The notes under the pieces were generated by a model. The model was not told the origin of the DNA. It searched no databases and was given only the letters and a program-made list of their open reading frames with translations. The translations under genes and the position numbers were made by a program. 64,000 bases of DNA, from assembly GCA_020638455.1 (NCBI GenBank), contig JACKIK010000004.1:77751-141750 (forward strand). Reading direction: 5' to 3'. Source of the DNA: Hyphomonas sp. (GTDB lineage: Bacteria; Pseudomonadota; Alphaproteobacteria; Caulobacterales; Hyphomonadaceae). This document shows positions 42,582-52,232 of this stretch, piece after piece (position 1 is the first letter of the stretch; every line of letters starts with the position of its first letter).

Positions 42582-43577
42582 ATGTCCGCACCCGCCCGAA
42601 CGCTTGAGACCGACCAACGACGCGTATCCATGCTGCGGTCTGCCTGCGAAGGCGCGGTGCGGGCAGCGCTGGAAGCTGATGACGTCATCGAAATCCTCGC
42701 CAACCCTGACGGCTCGATCTGGATTGAACGGGCGGGGCAAGGGATCGAGGTCAGTCCCGAAATCATTTCAGCCGCCGCGCGCGAACGGATCATCCGCCTT
42801 GTCGCGAGCAGCATAGGCGAGGCCTGTGATCGGTCCGCCCCGATTGTTTCTGGTGAACTCCCAGGTAGCGGCGAGCGGTTTGAGGGGCTTCTCCCACCTG
42901 TCTCGACCGCGCCATGCTTTTCGATCCGCAAGCCTGCGACAACGCCGTTTGAACTCGGTGACTATGTCACCCAGGGCGTGCTCGCGCCTGCGCTGGCTAC
43001 GGCGCTGAAAGACGCGATTGCCAGCCGTGCGAACATATTGATCGCGGGCGGCACGTCCTCCGGCAAGACGACCTTCACCAACGCGCTGCTCGCCGAACCC
43101 TCCCTGCGTGGTGACCGCATCGTCATCCTCGAAGACACGCGCGAGCTTCGCTGCGCCGCGCCCAATGTGGTGCAGCTTCGCACCCATCGCGGCAGCACCA
43201 GCCTGCAGGACCTTGTGCGCTCGACGCTGCGGCTGCGGCCAGACCGGATCATTGTCGGCGAGGTGCGCGGGGCTGAAGCACTCGACCTGCTCAAAGCCTG
43301 GAACACCGGCCATCCGGGCGGGATCACGACGCTGCACGCCAACTCGGCACACGGCGCGCTGGCGCGGCTTGAACAGTTGACACTGGAAGCCACACCGCGC
43401 GCGCCCTTCGACCTCATCGCTGAAGCGATTGACGTGGTCGTGTTCATGAGCCGCGCAGGCGGCCAGCGCCGCGTTGAAGAGGCGCTACGCGTCACAGGTT
43501 TTGACGGCGAGGGGTATCAGACCCAGCCGCTCGTCTCCCGTTCCCTGTCCCTCGTCCAACATGGAGAAACCCAATGA
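42582..43577 (+). CDS. trbB: TrbB, P-type conjugation ATPase (VirB11-like)
   Basis: From ATG 42582, with AGGAG 10 nt upstream, the product is 331 residues; an earlier TTG in frame is less likely. The P-loop ANILIAGGTSSGKTTFTNALL and VILEDTRELRC, with LRLRPDRIIVGEVRGAEALDLLKAWNTGHPGG (Asp box and Walker B), define the hexameric secretion ATPase. It powers pilus assembly and DNA export at the inner membrane. The stop overlaps trbC by 4 nt. Confidence 0.95.
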   Translation: MSAPARTLETDQRRVSMLRSACEGAVRAALEADDVIEILANPDGSIWIERAGQGIEVSPEIISAAARERIIRLVASSIGEACDRSAPIVSGELPGSGERFEGLLPPVSTAPCFSIRKPATTPFELGDYVTQGVLAPALATALKDAIASRANILIAGGTSSGKTTFTNALLAEPSLRGDRIVILEDTRELRCAAPNVVQLRTHRGSTSLQDLVRSTLRLRPDRIIVGEVRGAEALDLLKAWNTGHPGGITTLHANSAHGALARLEQLTLEATPRAPFDLIAEAIDVVVFMSRAGGQRRVEEALRVTGFDGEGYQTQPLVSRSLSLVQHGETQ

Positions 43578-43909
43578 CGCTCTATAATCACCTCCAGACG
43601 GTGAACCGAACGGTCCAGGTCGCGGCCTGTATCGGTATCGGCCTCATGATCGCCGGTCCGGCCCATGCAGCAGGCTCCGGCATGCCCTGGGAAGGCCCGC
43701 TCGATCAGATCCTGACCTCGATTGAGGGTCCGGTCGCGCGCATCGTTGCGGTGATCATCATCACGATTACCGGCCTGACGCTGGCCTTTGGCGAGACCTC
43801 CGGCGGCATGCGCAAGCTGATCCAGATCGTATTCGGGCTGTCCATCGCCTTTGCCGCGACAAGCTTCTTCCTGACCTTCTTCAGCTTCGGCGGCGGAGCG
43901 CTCATCTGA
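43574..43909 (+). CDS. trbC: TrbC, pilin precursor
   Basis: The 111-residue protein has a signal sequence ending near AGPAHAAGSG and two further hydrophobic helices (IVAVIIITITGLTLAFG, IQIVFGLSIAFAATSFFLTFF), as in VirB2/TrbC cyclic pilins. TraF on the same element would process it. It overlaps trbB and abuts trbD. Confidence 0.93.
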   Translation: MTLYNHLQTVNRTVQVAACIGIGLMIAGPAHAAGSGMPWEGPLDQILTSIEGPVARIVAVIIITITGLTLAFGETSGGMRKLIQIVFGLSIAFAATSFFLTFFSFGGGALI

Positions 43910-44166
43910 TGTCTGCCGAAGGCTATGAGATCCCGCTCCACCGGTCCCTGACCGAGCCGATCCTGATGGCGGGCGCGCCGCGCACGGCCGCCATCGCCAT
44001 CGGGACGCTCGCTGCCGCGGTGGGCCTTGGCCTGCAGCTCTGGATACCGGGCCTCGTGCTCTGGGCCGTCGGGCATTCGGCAGCGGTGTTCATGGCCAGA
44101 AGCGATCCGGATTTCATGGCCGTCGCGGGCCGCTCGACGCGCCACAAGGAGCATCTGACATGCTGA
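43909..44166 (+). CDS. trbD: TrbD, VirB3-like inner-membrane protein
   Basis: The 85-residue protein begins at the last base of the trbC stop and overlaps trbE. It contains EIPLHRSLTEPILMAGAPR, the usual TrbD N-terminus, and two membrane segments (TAAIAIGTLAAAVGLGLQLW and GLVLWAVGHSAAVFM). Confidence 0.93.
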   Translation: MSAEGYEIPLHRSLTEPILMAGAPRTAAIAIGTLAAAVGLGLQLWIPGLVLWAVGHSAAVFMARSDPDFMAVAGRSTRHKEHLTC

Positions 44167-46631
44167 ACCTCAAAGAATACGCAGAAACCCCGGTCCTCCT
44201 CGCGGATTACCTGCCCTGGGCCTGTCTCGTCGCGCCGGGCGTGGTGCTCAACAAGGATGGCAGTTTCCAGACGACATTCAAATATCGCGGCCCTGACCTC
44301 GAAAGCTCCACCGAGGAAGAACTCGTTTCGATCAATGCCCGTGTGAACAATGTGCTTCGCCGGTTCGGCTCGGGCTGGGCGCTCTTCTTCGAAGCGCAGC
44401 GCCATGACGTGCATGACTATCCGGAGGCGGAGTTCCCCGATGCGCTGTCCTGGCTTGTCGATCAGGAACGGGCATTACAAGCCGAAGAATCCGGAACCCG
44501 CTTTGAGAGTGCTTACTTCCTGACCCTGCTCTGGCTGCCGCCCGCCGACGCCACAGGCCGTGCCGAAAAGGCCCTGATCCAGCGTGCCGAAACGGAAGAC
44601 GCCGCGACCTGGCGTCACCGGCTGGAGACCTTCCAGCAGCATGCGTCTCGCGTTTTCGATCTCCTCTCCACCTGCCTCGCCGAGATCGCAAAGCTCACTG
44701 ACGACGAGACGCTGACCTATCTGCATTCGACGATATCGACCAAGCGCCATCCTGTGGTGACGCCGGAACTGCCCGTCTTCCTCGACGCCATACTTGCCGA
44801 TGAACCCTTCGCCGGCGGGCTCGAACCCATGATCGGCGAGGCTCACCTTCGCACACTGACCATTCTCGGCTTCCCGGCCTCGACCCTGCCGGGCATTCTT
44901 GATGAGCTCAATCGCCAAGGGTTTGCCTATCGCTGGGCGACCCGGTTCATCGCCATGGACAAGGCGCAGGCCGAGAAGGTGCTCGGCAAAAAGCGCCGCC
45001 ACTGGTTCGCCAAGCGCAAATCCATCGGCACGGTGCTGCGCGAGACAATGTTCAACGAGCCCGCCGCGCTCGTTGACAATGACGCCGACAACAAGGCCGC
45101 CGATGCCGATGCGGCGCTGCAGGAGCTTGGCAGTGATCTTGTTTCCTATGGCTATGTCACCACGACCATCACGGTTGCCGATCCCGACCGGCGGGCGGTT
45201 GACGAGCACATCCGCGTGGCCGAGCGCATCGTCAATGGCCGCGGCTTTACAGCGATCCGCGAGACCCTCAATGCCGTGGATGCCTGGCTCGGCTCATTGC
45301 CCGGTCACCCCTATGCCAATGTCCGCCAGCCGATCCTGCACACGCTGAACCTTGCCCATATGGTGCCGCTCTCGGCGGTCTGGGCGGGCGAGGAGACGAA
45401 CCGGCACCTGGGCGCCCCCGCGCTCATTCAGGCGCAGACTGATGGCACGACACCGTTCCGCCTGAACCTCCACATTGGCGATGTCGGCCATACGCTGGTC
45501 GTCGGTCCGACCGGCGCGGGCAAGTCGGTGCTCCTGTCGCTGCTCGCCCTGCAATGGAAGCGCTATGAGTCAGGCCAAGTCTTCATCTTCGACAAGGGGC
45601 GTTCGGCCCGCGCGGCAACGCTTTGCATGGGCGGCGCGCATATTGATCTCGGCAGCAGCAATTCCCCAAGCCTCCAGCCGCTGAAGAATATCGACACCGA
45701 ACATGGTGCAAGCTTTGCCGCTAATTGGCTGGCCGGTCTCTGCGCCAATGAGGGCGTCTCAATGACGCCGGACCTCAAAGCCCGCCTATGGGAAGCGATC
45801 CAGTCTCTCAGCTCAGCGCCTGAAAGCGAACGCACGCTGACAGGCCTCAGCCTGATGCTGCAGGACGACACGCTCAAATCGGCCCTGCACCCGTTCACGC
45901 TGGAAGGCCCGCATGGACGGCTTCTCGACGCCGATCATGAAAGCCTCAGTCTCGCAGACACGGTGTGTTTCGAGATGGAAGAGCTGATGCACGCAAAGGG
46001 CGCCGTGGCGCCCGTGATCACCTATCTCTTCCACCGGCTGGAAGCTCGGTTCGACGGCAAGCCGACGCTGCTCATCCTCGATGAGGCGTGGCTCTTCCTT
46101 GACGATCCAATGTTCGCCGCGCGCATTCGCGAATGGCTCAAGACATTGCGCAAGAAAAACGTGTCGGTCGTGTTTGCGACGCAAAGCCTTGCCGACATTG
46201 CAAACAGCACCATCGCGCCCGCCCTCGTCGAATCCTGCCCCACACGCATCTTCCTGCCCAATGAACGCGCACAGGAACCCCAGTCCCGCGAGACCTATCA
46301 GCGGTTCGGCCTCAATGCCCGCCAGATCGAACTGATCAGCCGGGCCGCGCCTAAGCGCGATTATTATTACCAGTCGCCGCTGGCCGCGCGCGTCTTCGAT
46401 CTTGGCCTCGGCCCCATCGCCCTCTCAGTTTGCGGCGCGTCATCGCCGGAAGACCAGGCCCGCATGGATCGCATCTGGGCCGAGACGGAAGGCGACGGCT
46501 TTGCCGCCTGCTGGCTCATCGAGAAAGGCCTGCCCTGGGCGGCGGAATTGCTCGCCCGCTGGCCCGGCGATGCGCCGGAACCCGAGGCGAAAACTTCCTT
46601 CCATCCCGCCCAATTCCTCGCCGCCGAATAG
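44160..46631 (+). CDS. trbE: TrbE, VirB4-like ATPase
   Basis: The 823-residue ATPase begins LNLKEYAETPVLLADYLPWA, has Walker A VGPTGAGKSVLLSLLALQW near 445 and Walker B PTLLILDEAWLFLDD near 640. It energises the mating channel together with TrbB and TraG. Length and motifs match full TrbE, with no truncation. Confidence 0.95.
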   Translation: MLNLKEYAETPVLLADYLPWACLVAPGVVLNKDGSFQTTFKYRGPDLESSTEEELVSINARVNNVLRRFGSGWALFFEAQRHDVHDYPEAEFPDALSWLVDQERALQAEESGTRFESAYFLTLLWLPPADATGRAEKALIQRAETEDAATWRHRLETFQQHASRVFDLLSTCLAEIAKLTDDETLTYLHSTISTKRHPVVTPELPVFLDAILADEPFAGGLEPMIGEAHLRTLTILGFPASTLPGILDELNRQGFAYRWATRFIAMDKAQAEKVLGKKRRHWFAKRKSIGTVLRETMFNEPAALVDNDADNKAADADAALQELGSDLVSYGYVTTTITVADPDRRAVDEHIRVAERIVNGRGFTAIRETLNAVDAWLGSLPGHPYANVRQPILHTLNLAHMVPLSAVWAGEETNRHLGAPALIQAQTDGTTPFRLNLHIGDVGHTLVVGPTGAGKSVLLSLLALQWKRYESGQVFIFDKGRSARAATLCMGGAHIDLGSSNSPSLQPLKNIDTEHGASFAANWLAGLCANEGVSMTPDLKARLWEAIQSLSSAPESERTLTGLSLMLQDDTLKSALHPFTLEGPHGRLLDADHESLSLADTVCFEMEELMHAKGAVAPVITYLFHRLEARFDGKPTLLILDEAWLFLDDPMFAARIREWLKTLRKKNVSVVFATQSLADIANSTIAPALVESCPTRIFLPNERAQEPQSRETYQRFGLNARQIELISRAAPKRDYYYQSPLAARVFDLGLGPIALSVCGASSPEDQARMDRIWAETEGDGFAACWLIEKGLPWAAELLARWPGDAPEPEAKTSFHPAQFLAAE

Positions 46632-46642
46632 GAGCCACGATC

Positions 46643-47341
46643 ATGAAACGCCTGCTCGCCTCAGTCGCCATCTGCGCCGCGCCGCTCTCCATTCTCATTG
46701 CGCCGCCCGCGTCGGCCCAATGGACGGTCTATGACCCGGCCAATCACATCCAGAACATCTACCAGGCCATCCGCTCGCTGCAGGAAGTCAACCAGCAGAT
46801 CCAGCAGCTCACCCATGAAATCGAGATGCTGGAGAACATGGCGCGCGATCTCGAAGCGCTGCCGGATTCCATCGCCGACGACATTCTCCGCCGCATGCGC
46901 CGCATAGAGGAGCTGATGCGCGAGGCCGAAGGCATCGGTTACCGCGTCGAGGAGATCGAGCGCGACTATGAAGAGGCGTATCCGGAAGATTATGGCGCCG
47001 AGCCGCCCCGTCAGGCCGTGCTCGTCGAAGAGGCCCGCGCCCGCTGGCGTCAGTCGCGCACCGCCTATCGCGAGAGTCTGCAAGTCACAGCCTCAGTCGT
47101 TTCATCGGCGCGCGAGGATTCTGAAAGCCTCAACCGGCTGATCGCCGACAGCCAGTCGGCCGTCGGCAATCTCCAGGTCGCACAGGCCGGCAACCAGATC
47201 GAGGCCCTGCAGACTGAGCAGCTGATGCAGATGGAAGCCATGATGGCCGCGCATTACCGCGCCGAGGCGCTGGAGCGCGCCCGCCAGCTGGCTGAAGCCG
47301 AACGTGGCCGCGCCCGCACCCGGGCCTTCCTTGGAGAGTAG
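46643..47341 (+). CDS. trbJ: TrbJ, VirB5-like secreted protein
   Basis: From ATG 46643, preceded by TAGGAGCC, the product is 232 residues with a cleavable signal (LLASVAICAAPLSILIAPPASAQ). A long coiled-coil follows (IRSLQEVNQQIQQLTHEIEMLE and beyond). TrbJ is the pilus-tip or adhesin-like minor component. The next gene is trbL directly; trbK, the entry-exclusion lipoprotein, is absent from its usual place. Confidence 0.92.
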   Translation: MKRLLASVAICAAPLSILIAPPASAQWTVYDPANHIQNIYQAIRSLQEVNQQIQQLTHEIEMLENMARDLEALPDSIADDILRRMRRIEELMREAEGIGYRVEEIERDYEEAYPEDYGAEPPRQAVLVEEARARWRQSRTAYRESLQVTASVVSSAREDSESLNRLIADSQSAVGNLQVAQAGNQIEALQTEQLMQMEAMMAAHYRAEALERARQLAEAERGRARTRAFLGE

Positions 47342-47347
47342 CGCGCC

Positions 47348-48664
47348 ATGGACGTGATCGACACCTTCCTTGCGACCTTTATCGCTTACATTGACAGCGG
47401 GTTCGGCCTGCTGGCGGGCGATGTCGCCTATTTGTCGACCACGCTCATCGCCATCGACATCACGCTGGCGGGCCTCTTCTGGGCGCTGTCTCAGAACACC
47501 GACGTCATCGCGGGGCTCCTCAAAAAGGTGCTCTATGTCGGTTTCTTCGCCTTCGTGATCGGCAACTTTTCGCTCCTTGCAGGCATCGTCTTCGACAGTT
47601 TCGCCGAACTCGGCGTGACCGCAGGCGGCGGCACGATGACCGCCGATGATCTCCTGCGCCCCGGCTTCATCGCCAGTGTCGGCCTCGATGCCGGTCAGCC
47701 GCTTCTGGAAGAGATCGGCGACATGCTGGGGCCAATCTCTTTCTTCCATAACTTCATCATGATCGCGGTGATGTTCATCGCCTGGGCCATCATCATGGTC
47801 GCCTTCTTCGTGCTCGCCGTGCAGCTCTTCATCACGATCCTGGAGTTCAAGCTGACGACGCTGGCCGGGTTCGTGCTCGTGCCGTTCGCGCTCTGGAACA
47901 AGACGACGTTTCTGGCTGAACGCGTGCTCGGCAATGTCATCACCTCCGGCATCAAGCTCATGGTGCTCGCCGTCATCATCGGTATCGGCTCGACGCTCTT
48001 CTCGTCTGTCACCGACGCATTCCGCACCGGCGATGATGTCACGCTCGCTCAGGTCATGGGCACGGTGCTGGCCGCGATTGTCTTCTTCTGGATGGGCATC
48101 TTTGCGCCCGGCATTGCCTCCGGCCTCATTACCGGCGCGCCGCAGCTTGGCGCAGGCTCCGCTGCAGGCGCGGCGGCCGGTGTCGCTGCCGGGACGTATG
48201 TCGCCGGGATGGGCGGGCGCGCCGCCGTCGGCGCTGTGGCAGGCGGTGCTTCAAGCGCCGTCAAGGCCGGTGCGAGCATGGCGGGCGCGGCGCGCACCTC
48301 CTATACGCTGGGCTCTGTCGCCTCCGGCGCATCCGGCGCGGCGGGTGTCGCCGCAGGCCTTGCCGGTGTCGCCCGCGCTGGCGGGGACGCCATGCGCCGC
48401 GCAGCAAGCCGTCCCGCCCAGTCCATGCGTGAGGCCTACCAGCGCGGCAGTCAAGGCGCCTGGCGCGCCACCGGCGGTTCGCCGACCGCATCCATGCAAA
48501 ACCCTGCCTCCGCATCATCCTCTGCCCAAAGCCCCGGCTGGGCGCGGCGCATGCAGACCAGCCAGCGCATGGGACAGGCAGGGCAGATGGCCGCGCACTC
48601 GATCCGCGACGGTGATCGCGGCGCTTCGGGCGCGAACCCCACCCTCAAAGACAAGGACGATTAG
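47348..48664 (+). CDS. trbL: TrbL, VirB6-like polytopic membrane protein
   Basis: The 438-residue protein has about six hydrophobic segments in the first 250 residues (for example FIMIAVMFIAWAIIMVAFFVLAV) and an Ala/Gly/Ser-rich, low-complexity C-terminus from about 265. This is the standard TrbL pattern. It forms part of the inner-membrane channel. Confidence 0.93.
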   Translation: MDVIDTFLATFIAYIDSGFGLLAGDVAYLSTTLIAIDITLAGLFWALSQNTDVIAGLLKKVLYVGFFAFVIGNFSLLAGIVFDSFAELGVTAGGGTMTADDLLRPGFIASVGLDAGQPLLEEIGDMLGPISFFHNFIMIAVMFIAWAIIMVAFFVLAVQLFITILEFKLTTLAGFVLVPFALWNKTTFLAERVLGNVITSGIKLMVLAVIIGIGSTLFSSVTDAFRTGDDVTLAQVMGTVLAAIVFFWMGIFAPGIASGLITGAPQLGAGSAAGAAAGVAAGTYVAGMGGRAAVGAVAGGASSAVKAGASMAGAARTSYTLGSVASGASGAAGVAAGLAGVARAGGDAMRRAASRPAQSMREAYQRGSQGAWRATGGSPTASMQNPASASSSAQSPGWARRMQTSQRMGQAGQMAAHSIRDGDRGASGANPTLKDKDD

Positions 48665-48667
48665 ACA

Positions 48668-49360
48668 ATGGCTTTCAGGCGATCTTCCTCCAGCTATGGG
48701 CCAAGCCCGTTCCCCGAAACGCCTTATCAGAAGGCCGGACAGGTATGGGACGAAAGAATTGGTTCCGCCCGCGTGCAGGCGAAAAACTGGCGGCTCATGG
48801 CGATCGGCTGTCTCGGGCTTTGCTTCGTCACCTCCGGCGCGCTGGTCTGGCGCTCGATGCAGTCCACCGTCACGCCCTATGTCGTGGAAGTCGATGAGAC
48901 CGGCGCGGCCCGCGCCGTTGCTCCGGCGACGGAACGCTATACGCCGACCGATGCCCAGATCGCCCATCACCTTGCCAACTTCATTGAACATGTCCGGGGC
49001 CTTTCCGTCGATCCTGTCGTCGTGCGCGAGAACTGGCTGCGTGCCTATGACTTCGTGACTGACCGCGCCGCGACCACGCTCAACGAATACGCCTCGGCCA
49101 ATGATCCCTTCGCCGATGTCGGCCGCAAGTCCCGCACCGTGGATGTGGTCAGCGTGGTGCGCGTCTCGGACGACAGCTTCCAGGCCCGCTGGATCGAGAA
49201 GACCTATGAGAATGGCGCGCTGGTCCGTGCCCAAAGGTTCACCGGCAATTTCACTCTCATCACCCAGCCGCCGACGGACGCAGAGACCCTGCGCGCCAAT
49301 CCGCTCGGCCTTTATGTCCATGCCCTGAACTGGGGTCAGGACCTTGTCACAGGAGAATGA
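48668..49360 (+). CDS. trbF: TrbF, VirB8-like protein
   Basis: The 230-residue protein has one N-terminal membrane helix (LMAIGCLGLCFVTSGALVW) and a periplasmic NTF2-like VirB8 domain. It begins with SSYGPSPFPETPYQKAGQVWDERIG, the TrbF signature. It nucleates the channel with TrbG and TrbI and overlaps trbG. Confidence 0.94.
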   Translation: MAFRRSSSSYGPSPFPETPYQKAGQVWDERIGSARVQAKNWRLMAIGCLGLCFVTSGALVWRSMQSTVTPYVVEVDETGAARAVAPATERYTPTDAQIAHHLANFIEHVRGLSVDPVVVRENWLRAYDFVTDRAATTLNEYASANDPFADVGRKSRTVDVVSVVRVSDDSFQARWIEKTYENGALVRAQRFTGNFTLITQPPTDAETLRANPLGLYVHALNWGQDLVTGE

Positions 49361-50403
49361 TCCCCATGCTTCGTATTCTGCTAGCCACTTCGGTCCTCGC
49401 ACTCACCACGGCCTGCGCCACGACCGAGATCGAACCGATCGACGCGAGCGCCTTCGTCGCGGCCACGCCCGTTGAAGATGACGCCGACTACCCCGTCGAG
49501 ATCGTCGAGACCGCCGTCCCGCTTCCGCTGCCGGGCCAGATGATGCCGGTGGGCGCGCGCGTCACCACCAATCCCGATGGCAGCGTCACGCGGACCTATA
49601 CAAGGACCGTCAGCGCACCTTCGGTTTCTCCCGCTGAGGCGATCCGGCAAGGCCGCACCAGCGCCCTGATCGAGCCCTCGGTCGATGGCTATGTGAACGC
49701 GATCCAGGTCTATCCTTATACCGAAGGCGCGCTCTACTGCCTCTATGCGAGCCCCGGCCAGGTGAGCGATATTGCCCTCCAGCCGGGCGAAGAACTGGTC
49801 TCCGTCTCGGCAGGCGACACGGTCCGCTGGGTTGTGGGCGATACGATCTCCGGATCGGGAAACACAGCCCGCGCGCATGTCCTGGTCAAGCCGATCAGCT
49901 CCGGCATCCGCACAAACCTGATGATCGCCACCGACCGGCGCACCTATCATCTGGAGCTGGAAAGCACCGACGGCGGCTACATGGCCGCCTTGTCCTGGCG
50001 CTATCCCGCCGATGAGCTGGCCGAGCTCACCGCACGCAATGGGCGTGCGATTTCGCGTGAAGCGCGAACGATCGGCGAAGGCCTGACGCTGGAAGGCCTC
50101 AACTTCGACTACCGCATGACCGGCGACAGCCCAGACTGGAAGCCGGTCCGCGTTTTCGATGATGGCCGACAGGTCTTCATCCTGATGCCGGAAGACATCG
50201 CCACAACCGACATGCCGCCGCTCTTTGTTCTGGGCGCGGATGGCGACGCGGAACTCGTCAACTATCGCGTGCGCGGCAATTATTATGTCGTCGACCGGCT
50301 GTTCCGCGCGGCCGAGCTGCGCCTTGGCGAGCGCAATCAGACCGTTGTCCGCATCTCGCGCAATGAGCGCCGTCCGCCGCTGGCCGCGATCTTCGGGGGC
50401 TAG
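49357..50403 (+). CDS. trbG: TrbG, VirB9-like outer-membrane component
   Basis: The 348-residue protein has a lipoprotein-like N-terminus (ILLATSVLALTTAC). Repeated beta regions include GYVNAIQVYPYTEGALYCLYASPG and the C-terminal VFDDGRQVFILMP, as in VirB9/TrbG. It pairs with TrbI to span the envelope. The usual separate TrbH lipoprotein is not present; this lipobox may serve that role. Confidence 0.93.
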   Translation: MIPMLRILLATSVLALTTACATTEIEPIDASAFVAATPVEDDADYPVEIVETAVPLPLPGQMMPVGARVTTNPDGSVTRTYTRTVSAPSVSPAEAIRQGRTSALIEPSVDGYVNAIQVYPYTEGALYCLYASPGQVSDIALQPGEELVSVSAGDTVRWVVGDTISGSGNTARAHVLVKPISSGIRTNLMIATDRRTYHLELESTDGGYMAALSWRYPADELAELTARNGRAISREARTIGEGLTLEGLNFDYRMTGDSPDWKPVRVFDDGRQVFILMPEDIATTDMPPLFVLGADGDAELVNYRVRGNYYVVDRLFRAAELRLGERNQTVVRISRNERRPPLAAIFGG

Positions 50404-50407
50404 GAAG

Positions 50408-51685
50408 ATGTCCGAGCCCATTCCCTTCGACGAGCATGCCGAGCGGCTGAAGATCCGCTCCAGCCCGAAGCCGGTTACACGGATCAATCGCAAGGTCCTG
50501 ATGGTCGGCGCAGGCATTGGCGTGCTCGCCCTGTTCGCCGCCATGAGCATTGCCCTGAAGCCGCCAACTGCGGTCGACCCCGATGCCCGCCGCGAGCTTT
50601 ACAACACGACCAACACACGCAAGCCCGAAGGCCTCTCCACACTCCCGACAAGCTATAGCGACATCGCGCCGGTCGAAGACCGCATAGCACGCCTTGGCCC
50701 GCCGCTGTCGGGCGATCTCGGCGCGACCATGCTGCGCGCTGAACGCGAGCTTGGCATCGAGCCTGAATACGTGACCCGCTTCGAAGACGATTTCCGCCCG
50801 AACCCGGCTGACGAGGCCGAACGCGCCCGGCGCATGCGCGAGGCAGCGCTCGCCGATGAAGCCGCCCGCGCGCCGGTCTTCTTCCGGCTCGACTCTCAGA
50901 GCGGCATGGCAAGCACCACCGGGGCTCGCCCCGCTTATCGCGACCCCGCGCTTGATCTCGGCTCGGAGCTTCTTGCACTCGCGGCCCTGCCGCAAGGCGC
51001 ACCGTCAGCGTTCGGTCAGCCCGCCGATACCAATCTCCAAAGCCGCAAGCTCGCCTTTGCGAGCGAGGGTTCTGCCAGCGACATCTACAATCCGCATGGG
51101 CTGCAGGACCCGGCCTCGCCTTATCAGGTGATGGCGGGCACGCTGATCCCGGCCTCGCTGGTCACCGGCATCAACTCGGACCTGCCCGGCACAATCGTCG
51201 CGCAGGTGACGCAGCCCGTTTATGACACCGTGACCGGGCAGTATCTCCTGATCCCGCAAGGCTCACGCCTCATCGGACGCTACCAGTCCGAAGTCTCATT
51301 CGGGCAGGACCGGGCTCTGGTGACCTGGGACAGGATCATCTTCCCTGACGGGTCCTCCATCCTCATCTCTGCGCCCGGCGCGGACGCGCAGGGCTTTGCA
51401 GGCCTCTCAGACAGAACCGATCATCACTGGGATCGCGTGTTTGTCGCGGCCGGTCTTGCGACCATCCTCGGCGTCGGGGCCGAACTCGGCGCAGACGGCG
51501 ACGGCGATCTCGAACGCGCCATCCGCCGCGGCACGACGGACACCATCAACCAAGCCGGCCAGCGCGTGGTTGAGCGCAACCTTGGCATCCAGCCGACCAT
51601 CCGCGTGCGCCCCGGCTGGCCGGTGCGTGTGGTCGTCACCCGCGATCTCATCCTCAGACCCCATCCCCAAGGAGCCACACGATGA
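50408..51685 (+). CDS. trbI: TrbI, VirB10-like envelope-spanning protein
   Basis: From ATG 50408 the product has 425 residues. A cytoplasmic N-terminus and one membrane helix (VLMVGAGIGVLALFAAMSIAL) are followed by a proline-containing linker. The conserved VirB10 C-domain is YQVMAGTLIPASLVTGINSDLPGTI through LLIPQGSRLIGRYQSEV to the end. It completes the channel. The stop overlaps the next gene. Confidence 0.95.
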   Translation: MSEPIPFDEHAERLKIRSSPKPVTRINRKVLMVGAGIGVLALFAAMSIALKPPTAVDPDARRELYNTTNTRKPEGLSTLPTSYSDIAPVEDRIARLGPPLSGDLGATMLRAERELGIEPEYVTRFEDDFRPNPADEAERARRMREAALADEAARAPVFFRLDSQSGMASTTGARPAYRDPALDLGSELLALAALPQGAPSAFGQPADTNLQSRKLAFASEGSASDIYNPHGLQDPASPYQVMAGTLIPASLVTGINSDLPGTIVAQVTQPVYDTVTGQYLLIPQGSRLIGRYQSEVSFGQDRALVTWDRIIFPDGSSILISAPGADAQGFAGLSDRTDHHWDRVFVAAGLATILGVGAELGADGDGDLERAIRRGTTDTINQAGQRVVERNLGIQPTIRVRPGWPVRVVVTRDLILRPHPQGATR

Positions 51686-51918
51686 CCCTTCGTCTCGACA
51701 AATTACCCGACCGCACGCCGGTGCGCATGAGCCTCTCGGTTGATCCCGACCTCGCCAGCGCGCTCAGCGACTATGCCGAAATCTACCGCCAGACCTATGG
51801 CGCGGAGGAAAAGCCCGAAGCGCTGATCCCCGCCATGATCGAAAGCTTCCTGGCTTCAGATGCCGGGTTCAAGCGGGCGCGCCGCGCCCTTCATTCCAAT
51901 GCCAGCAAGGAGACCTAA
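51682..51918 (+). CDS. DUF2274 family protein
   Basis: The 78-residue protein starts at the overlap with trbI. The sequence VRMSLSVDPDLASALSDYAEIYRQTYG with a C-terminal helix is the DUF2274 pattern, always downstream of trbI in this ICE and plasmid family. It resembles a ribbon-helix-helix fold. Function unknown. Confidence 0.88.
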   Translation: MTLRLDKLPDRTPVRMSLSVDPDLASALSDYAEIYRQTYGAEEKPEALIPAMIESFLASDAGFKRARRALHSNASKET

Positions 51919-51922
51919 ACCA

Positions 51923-52225
51923 ATGGCACAGATCGGCACGTTCACCCTGAAGGATGGCAGCTATACCGGCACCATCCGCACCATGACCATCAACGTCAAA
52001 GCCCAGCTTGTTCCCAACACGGACAAGGCTTCCGATGGCGCACCCGACTTCCGGCTCTATGCCGGCGGGGCCGAACTCGGCGCGGCCTGGCGTCAGGAAA
52101 GCAAGGATGGCGAGACCCCGTATCTCGCCGTCAAACTTGATGATCCGAGCTTCGCCAGCCCGATGCGCGCGGCCTTCTTCGAGAATGAAAAGGAGAGAAC
52201 GGGTGTGATGGTCTGGAAGCGATAG
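51923..52225 (+). CDS. DUF736 family protein (second copy)
   Basis: The 100-residue protein starts at ATG 51923, after AAGGAG. It carries MAQIGTFTLKDGSYTGTIRTM, PDFRLYAGGAELGAAWRQ and PYLAVKLDDPSF, the DUF736 core. It is diverged from the copy at 19388-19711. It ends the trb block and is convergent with the Argonaute-nuclease cargo. Confidence 0.9.
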   Translation: MAQIGTFTLKDGSYTGTIRTMTINVKAQLVPNTDKASDGAPDFRLYAGGAELGAAWRQESKDGETPYLAVKLDDPSFASPMRAAFFENEKERTGVMVWKR

Positions 52226-52232
52226 ACTACTT